Positions 6,408 to 10,189 of a stretch of DNA of 10,189 bases are shown here, in pieces; within the stretch, counting starts at the first letter, position 1, and every line of letters starts with the position of its first letter. The notes under the pieces were generated by a model that was given only the letters and a program-made list of their open reading frames with translations, searched no databases and was not told the DNA's origin. This stretch comes from Flavobacteriaceae bacterium. Lineage in GTDB: Bacteria; Bacteroidota; Bacteroidia; Flavobacteriales; Flavobacteriaceae. The translations under genes were made by a program, and so were the position numbers. The stretch lies in the NCBI GenBank assembly GCA_018623955.1, contig JAAZUX010000014.1, positions 1-10,189 of the forward strand, in the 5' to 3' direction.

Positions 6408-8620
6408 CTACCAATTGATCCAATAGGTCAACTTTAGATTGATGGATCTGAATTTGGGTCTCAGCTTATCTTTTGTAAAATAATTGTCATTATAAACCAG
6501 ATAAAGGTCAGACAAGGGAGCAAACCTCCATTGCAATCGCGAGTTGATCCCCAGATTATCCCGCTGATTACTGAATTGTATTAAAGTATTCCAAAAAAGT
6601 TTTTTACTGAGGGTTACCTCCGTTTTGGAGGTCATCAGCAAAATGTCTGCACTCGAATAGGGCTTGGGAAAACGTAAACTATCGTATTGAAAAGATAAAC
6701 CAAAATTCACCCAAGGTTGAATCCTGAACCCAAATTCTGCGCCAAAGGATCTGATGCTCCCGTTGTAAAACTGTCCCAAAGTCGATTCCAATTCGTAGGT
6801 AAACAATTGTGCTCTATTTGACTCATAATTGAGTTCTAAGGAGGTAAAATTGTACCCCTTTCCTCCTGGGAGCTGTTCAGCGCCACTTTTCCTTGAGGGA
6901 TTAAAAGGTTGATTGAGATAAACATGATTATTGATCAGATAGGCATAGGCTGTGGCTTGGTTTCTGAATGCTGTTTCTAAACTGAGGCGATAAAAATGAT
7001 CTGTCTTTTTGTAATCCAAAGTGGGTTTCCAAAAGTTGACCACTACCACCATCAGTTCATGGGTATTGAAAATCCCCTTCGAAGGATAAAAAATTCTCTT
7101 GACAGCCTGACCGGCCTTAAAAATATCTGTTCTGGGTACAAAGCCCAAATCCGCTCTAAAATCTTGGTCAACATAGGTAATGTCACCAATAAAAACCCAT
7201 TTTCTAAGATTGTAAAACAGATTGGCTTGGGTAGAGAAATTCCCTTGCTAATCATCGAGTTGAAAAGATTTGTTAACGTAAAAACGTCCGGTGATCTTGT
7301 TGTCGGCAGAGGCAAGGTTATATTCCAGTCCCATGACTCGGTTGTAAGTGTCATTTTCTGTTAGAAAGGATTTATTACCAAAAGATTGACGGTTGACCCA
7401 AAAAGCACTGAGACTGGATCGTTTGCCTGTTTTTCTTTGGAGGGCCACCATCATATTGTTGTTGGAAGCAATTTCGTTGGCCTGGTCTTGTGCTGTTTGA
7501 ATATTTAATAAGCCCAGACGCCAGTTTTGATTGATTTTTCCACTCAAACGCACTCCTCCAAGAATGTCATTTTGAATGAGATCCCCTGCCTTATTTTTGG
7601 ACAAGCCAATCCTTCTGGAAAAAAAGGGCCTGGCCTCCTCAAAAGTGTTGCCATAGTTTTCAAAAAGGTCGCTGTTGTCGATAAAAAATTGTCTTTTCTC
7701 AGGAAGTTGTAATTCAAATCGGGTAAGGTTGGTAAAGACATCATCGACCTCAACATTAGAAAAATCGGGGTTAATGGTCAGGTCTAGATTCATCCCATCA
7801 CCAATGGCCAGTTTGGCATCCCCTCCAAATTTATAATCCCAATGGTTTTGGTTGTTTCGAAAGTTTTTATTCCATAATATATTGGAATAGGGGATGAGGG
7901 AAATGGGGGTTTTTGATTTTCCAAGCGGTTTTTCAAAACGAAGTTCTCCCATAAAAGCCAAGTTGGAAAGCATTTGATTTTGGGGAACCTTCACCCATGA
8001 GCTTTGCTCGTTGCTTTGAATGTTCCATCGATAAGGCCTGAACCTCCACCGCGTGCTACCCTCTACAAATTTTAGGGAACTGAAGGGAATGGCAATCTCA
8101 ACCGTAAAATAATTGTGAAATTGTTGGGTTTCTGCGTTCCATTTGATGTCCCAGGTATTGTTGAAAGTTTCTCCTCCATCAGATACCAGCCCCTCCCTTC
8201 GCACCCCATAGGGTGTTACCCCAAAAAAAAGGCGGTTGTCCCATCACTGAAGGTGTCAAAGAGCAAAGAAATATTATCATTGGCCAAGGCATTAAAGTCT
8301 CTTTTCAAAGAGGAAACCACATGGTCGTTGTGTTCCGTAAAAGCTTTCACTCCAACATAGAGTGTAGTTTGGGAGTAAATGACCTTAAAAGTGGTTTGGT
8401 ATTTTGCCGGTAGGGAATCGGTCGGAAAAAATTGCATAAAATTTCCTTCCTCGGTTGCGGAGTCCCAGACTTCCTCATTCAGATTTCCGTCAATATTGAT
8501 TTCCTTTTCAATGTATTTGGCTTCGATACGCTTTGGAGCTTGTGCCAGGACAATATTGGCAAGAAAAATTCCTAAGCATGCTTGAAAGATTAAGAATTTT
8601 AACCCAAAATAATTCCCCAC
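6408..8620 (-). pseudogene. Broken CBM9-like / DUF5916 outer-membrane barrel gene (one frameshift, one in-frame amber)
   Basis: Three minus-strand coding blocks form one ancestral protein of about 737 residues, a normal length for the family. Block 1 (8620-8216) holds a signal peptide ending IVLAQ and a CBM9-like domain (INIDGNLNEEVWDSA). It breaks in a T8 run at 8230-8223, where adding one T restores TTAFFFGVTPYGVRREG, a family-like sequence leading into block 2. Block 2 (about 8222-7251) holds the rest of the CBM9-like domain and the start of the DUF5916 barrel. It ends in TAG at 7250-7248, about codon 458. The same frame then stays open as QGNFSTQANLFYN through GFVPRTDIF to the terminal LKLTYWINW strand (7247-6408). 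The only upstream start before the signal peptide is GTG at 8620, with an in-frame TAG three codons earlier. Intact members are secreted or outer-membrane proteins of unknown function. Two lesions favour a pseudogene, but sequence error is possible. Confidence 0.82.
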
Positions 8621-8645
8621 AACAGTCTATAATTTAAATCCAAAA

Positions 8646-8653
8646 CAAAATTA
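8646..8653 (-). promoter_or_regulatory. Candidate Bacteroidota -7 box upstream of the DUF5916 pseudogene
   Basis: TAATTTTG on the minus strand matches TAnnTTTG exactly and sits 25 bp upstream of the GTG at 8620, a reasonable leader length. No TTTG lies at the expected 17-23 bp upstream: the nearest, at 8669-8666, leaves only a 12 bp spacer. The element is therefore only a candidate. In AT-rich DNA a match of this kind can arise by chance. Confidence 0.3.
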
Positions 8654-8779
8654 CCCCTTGTGAACCAAAATAATAAAGGTGGACGGGATTGGTGGAAAGA
8701 AGAAGCATCAAACCCCCGCTGATCAAAGGCTTTCCAAAGCATTCAATTCACAAATACCGCTATTGATTTTGGAAGGCAT

Positions 8780-8834
8780 GTTGTAGGAGTTTTCTACAAC
8801 TAAGCTTAATTTATTTTTCCGTCCAAGGGAAAAA
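8780..8834. repeat. Two adjacent 7-bp perfect inverted repeats around an 8-bp palindrome
   Basis: GTTGTAG (8780-8786) and CTACAAC (8794-8800) are exact reverse complements around a 7-nt loop. TTTTTCC (8814-8820) and GGAAAAA (8828-8834) form a second perfect pair, also with a 7-nt loop. TAAGCTTA (8801-8808) between them is a perfect palindrome. The elements lie in the 267 bp non-coding gap between the beta-glucuronidase stop and the DUF5916 pseudogene start. Neither stem is followed by a U-run on the minus strand, so they are not standard terminators for the minus-strand genes. They could be mRNA hairpins or operator half-sites. No coding sequence was found in 8621-8887. Confidence 0.45.
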
Positions 8835-8870
8835 AGTGCCTAAAGTACAATACCTCAAACTGTATTGAAC
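8829..8870 (-). terminator. Candidate weak terminator of the beta-glucuronidase gene
   Basis: Reading the minus strand, the stem GTTCAATAC / GTATTGTAC (8870-8862 and 8853-8845) forms six contiguous pairs, a mismatch and two more pairs around an 8-nt loop. The stem begins 17 nt after the beta-glucuronidase TAA. It is followed by TTTAGGCACTTTTTT, so a T-rich tract ends about 15 nt after the stem. The stem is AT-rich and the T-run is displaced, so this is only a plausible intrinsic terminator. Confidence 0.35.
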
Positions 8871-8887
8871 GATATTAATTTTACGGT

Positions 8888-10189
8888 TTACTCTTTTTTA
8901 TTCCACCGTTTTTTGAGGTAGTGGGCCGCCATTTTGGGTTTACGATCCCTGGTAAAAACACCCTTGTAGTTGATTCCTCCAAAACGAATGATTCCCTGTG
9001 AGGTTTTGAAATCTGCAAAGGCCCAAATGTGCATTCCGGTAACAAAATCTTTGGTATCGGCTACATCAAGATAGGCTTTGATGAATTCTTTCTGGTATTC
9101 CTCTGTAAACATTTCGGGTTGCTCGGCATGCATTCCCGGAAAGGTGTCCACCCCAAACTCTGAGACGATAATAGGTTTTTTGAGGGCGGCATACAGTCCA
9201 TCTATCTCCTGATTGAGTACGGCTGCACCCTTATCTATTTCGCCCGACTGTGCATACCACCCCCAATAACGGTTGATGCAAACTACATCTGCCAATCCGA
9301 TCCACTCAACCGGCCCTCCCATTACGCCTACCAATGTAGTCAGTCGGGTGTCATCCAAAGCCTTTATATGATCGAATAATTCTTTAAATGCAACAATGGA
9401 ATTGGGATCGGTGGGTTCTCCCCCTTCTGGCGAAAGGTTCATCTTCTCCGGAAAAGGTTCATTGGCCACGCACCACATGACGACCGATGGGTGATTCTTG
9501 TCCCGATAATACAGTTCTTCCAAATATTGCTTACACATTCTTTGACGCTCTGCCAGGTCGTCCTGGTCTCCGTGAAAGAATAATCCTACCGCAGGGATTT
9601 CGTCAATTATCAATATGCCTTCGCGGTCTGCCATTCGGTAATACTCCTCGTCGTAGGGATAGTGAGATGTCCTGAAAGAGTTGGCCCCAATCCATTTGAG
9701 CAATGCGTAATCTTTAACGATAACAGGGTTGGCCACCCCTCTGCCGAAAATGGGAAAATCTTCATGTTTGCCAAAACCCTTTAGAAAAACAGGTTTTCCA
9801 TTGAGGAGAATGGATTTTTCGTTTACCGATATGGTTCTGATACCCACCGGTAGCTCATAGTGATCCAAAACGGTTTGCTTATCCTTGATGTCCACCTTGA
9901 GATCATACAAAAATGGATTTTCTAAGGACCATAGCTCTACGTTGGGAACATCGATTTCTACCACTGCCTTGCCTTTAGAAAATTTAAAGGATTTGGTGAG
10001 TGGGCGACTCCCTCCCACCAGCGTGATTTCACCGGATTTTGCTGTTCCGATTTTTTCGATTTCAATCGAAATTTTCCCTACGGTATTTTTAAAATCGGTT
10101 TTTACGGTAATGTCTTTGATTTTGGCTTTTTTGGGAAGGGTGTAAAGCCATACTTTTCTGTTGATCCCAGCATAAGGGAAAAAGTCAAA
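8888..10189 (-). CDS. uidA: Beta-glucuronidase, glycoside hydrolase family 2 (5' truncated by window edge)
   Basis: 433 visible residues. The reading frame is open to the right edge, and a GTG at 10018 is internal. The visible N-terminus FFPYAGINRKVWLYTLPK is the end of the GH2 sugar-binding domain. An immunoglobulin-like domain follows (about residues 75-125), then the TIM barrel. RDKNHPSVVMW and VANEP contain the general acid/base Glu (codon at 9460-9458), and VSEFGVDTF contains the nucleophile Glu (9160-9158). HIWAFADFKTSQG and GVFTRDRKPK closely match bacterial and animal beta-glucuronidases. The N-x-K motif that contacts the glucuronate carboxylate in E. coli GUS is present as N-Y-K (8971-8963), which separates it from beta-galactosidases. 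The segment between VGLFF and the RDKNHP helix is shorter than in E. coli GUS, implying a short active-site loop 1. It releases terminal beta-linked uronic acids. Cellular location is unknown because the N-terminus is missing. Confidence 0.93.
   Translation of the reverse strand, partial: FDFFPYAGINRKVWLYTLPKKAKIKDITVKTDFKNTVGKISIEIEKIGTAKSGEITLVGGSRPLTKSFKFSKGKAVVEIDVPNVELWSLENPFLYDLKVDIKDKQTVLDHYELPVGIRTISVNEKSILLNGKPVFLKGFGKHEDFPIFGRGVANPVIVKDYALLKWIGANSFRTSHYPYDEEYYRMADREGILIIDEIPAVGLFFHGDQDDLAERQRMCKQYLEELYYRDKNHPSVVMWCVANEPFPEKMNLSPEGGEPTDPNSIVAFKELFDHIKALDDTRLTTLVGVMGGPVEWIGLADVVCINRYWGWYAQSGEIDKGAAVLNQEIDGLYAALKKPIIVSEFGVDTFPGMHAEQPEMFTEEYQKEFIKAYLDVADTKDFVTGMHIWAFADFKTSQGIIRFGGINYKGVFTRDRKPKMAAHYLKKRWNKKE

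Noticed and set aside
7248..7250. TAG recoded as an amino acid (pyrrolysine-like or stop readthrough).
   Set aside because: TAG is the natural stop of the CDGSH gene and of the DUF5916 gene itself. No readthrough element is evident, and the gene also carries a frameshift.

Overview
The window looks like chromosomal DNA from an AT-rich, polysaccharide-degrading member of the Bacteroidota, probably a marine or aquatic Cytophagia/Cyclobacteriaceae-like organism. This rests on protein families typical of the phylum: an OMP_b-brl_3-type TonB-dependent receptor, a CBM9/DUF5916 outer-membrane protein, Sus-type lipoprotein sulfatases and a GH2 beta-glucuronidase. Weak ribosome binding sites and TAnnTTTG-like promoter boxes fit too. 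The genus is inference.

Layout. (1) 2-1588, plus strand: the C-terminal 528 residues of an outer-membrane beta-barrel receptor, cut by the left edge. (2) 4372-1585, minus strand: a compact three-gene operon made of a secreted tandem-NIPSNAP protein, a 616-residue lipoprotein sulfatase with a C-terminal helical (HEAT-like) extension, and a 63-residue CDGSH iron-sulfur protein. Gaps between its genes are 3-4 nt, and its last stop codon overlaps the receptor's stop codon tail to tail. (3) 4373-4545: an AT-rich leader holding five A-tracts in helical phase, predicted to be intrinsically curved. (4) 4791-4546, minus: pterin-4a-carbinolamine dehydratase. (5) 4830-6401, plus: a second lipoprotein sulfatase with a canonical C-x-P-x-R site. 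(6) 8620-6408, minus: a CBM9 + DUF5916 barrel gene that is broken twice, by a -1 slip in a T8 run and by an in-frame amber codon. It is annotated as a pseudogene. (7) 8621-8887: an intergenic stretch rich in short inverted repeats. (8) 10189-8888, minus: a beta-glucuronidase lacking its N-terminus because of the right edge.

How the genes may work together. A beta-glucuronidase with the uronate-recognising N-x-K motif, plus two sulfatases of different subfamilies, suggests use of a sulfated, uronic-acid-containing glycan. No SusC/SusD pair, transporter or sulfatase-maturating enzyme is visible, so this is at most part of a catabolic locus. Its substrate cannot be read from the sequence.

The points most worth a second look are the doubly broken DUF5916 gene (real decay, slippage-prone homopolymer, or assembly error), the phased A-tracts ahead of the NIPSNAP-sulfatase-CDGSH operon, and that operon itself. 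Its sulfatase has a non-canonical C-S-V-A-R active-site motif. No CRISPR array, insertion sequence, tRNA or rRNA was seen.
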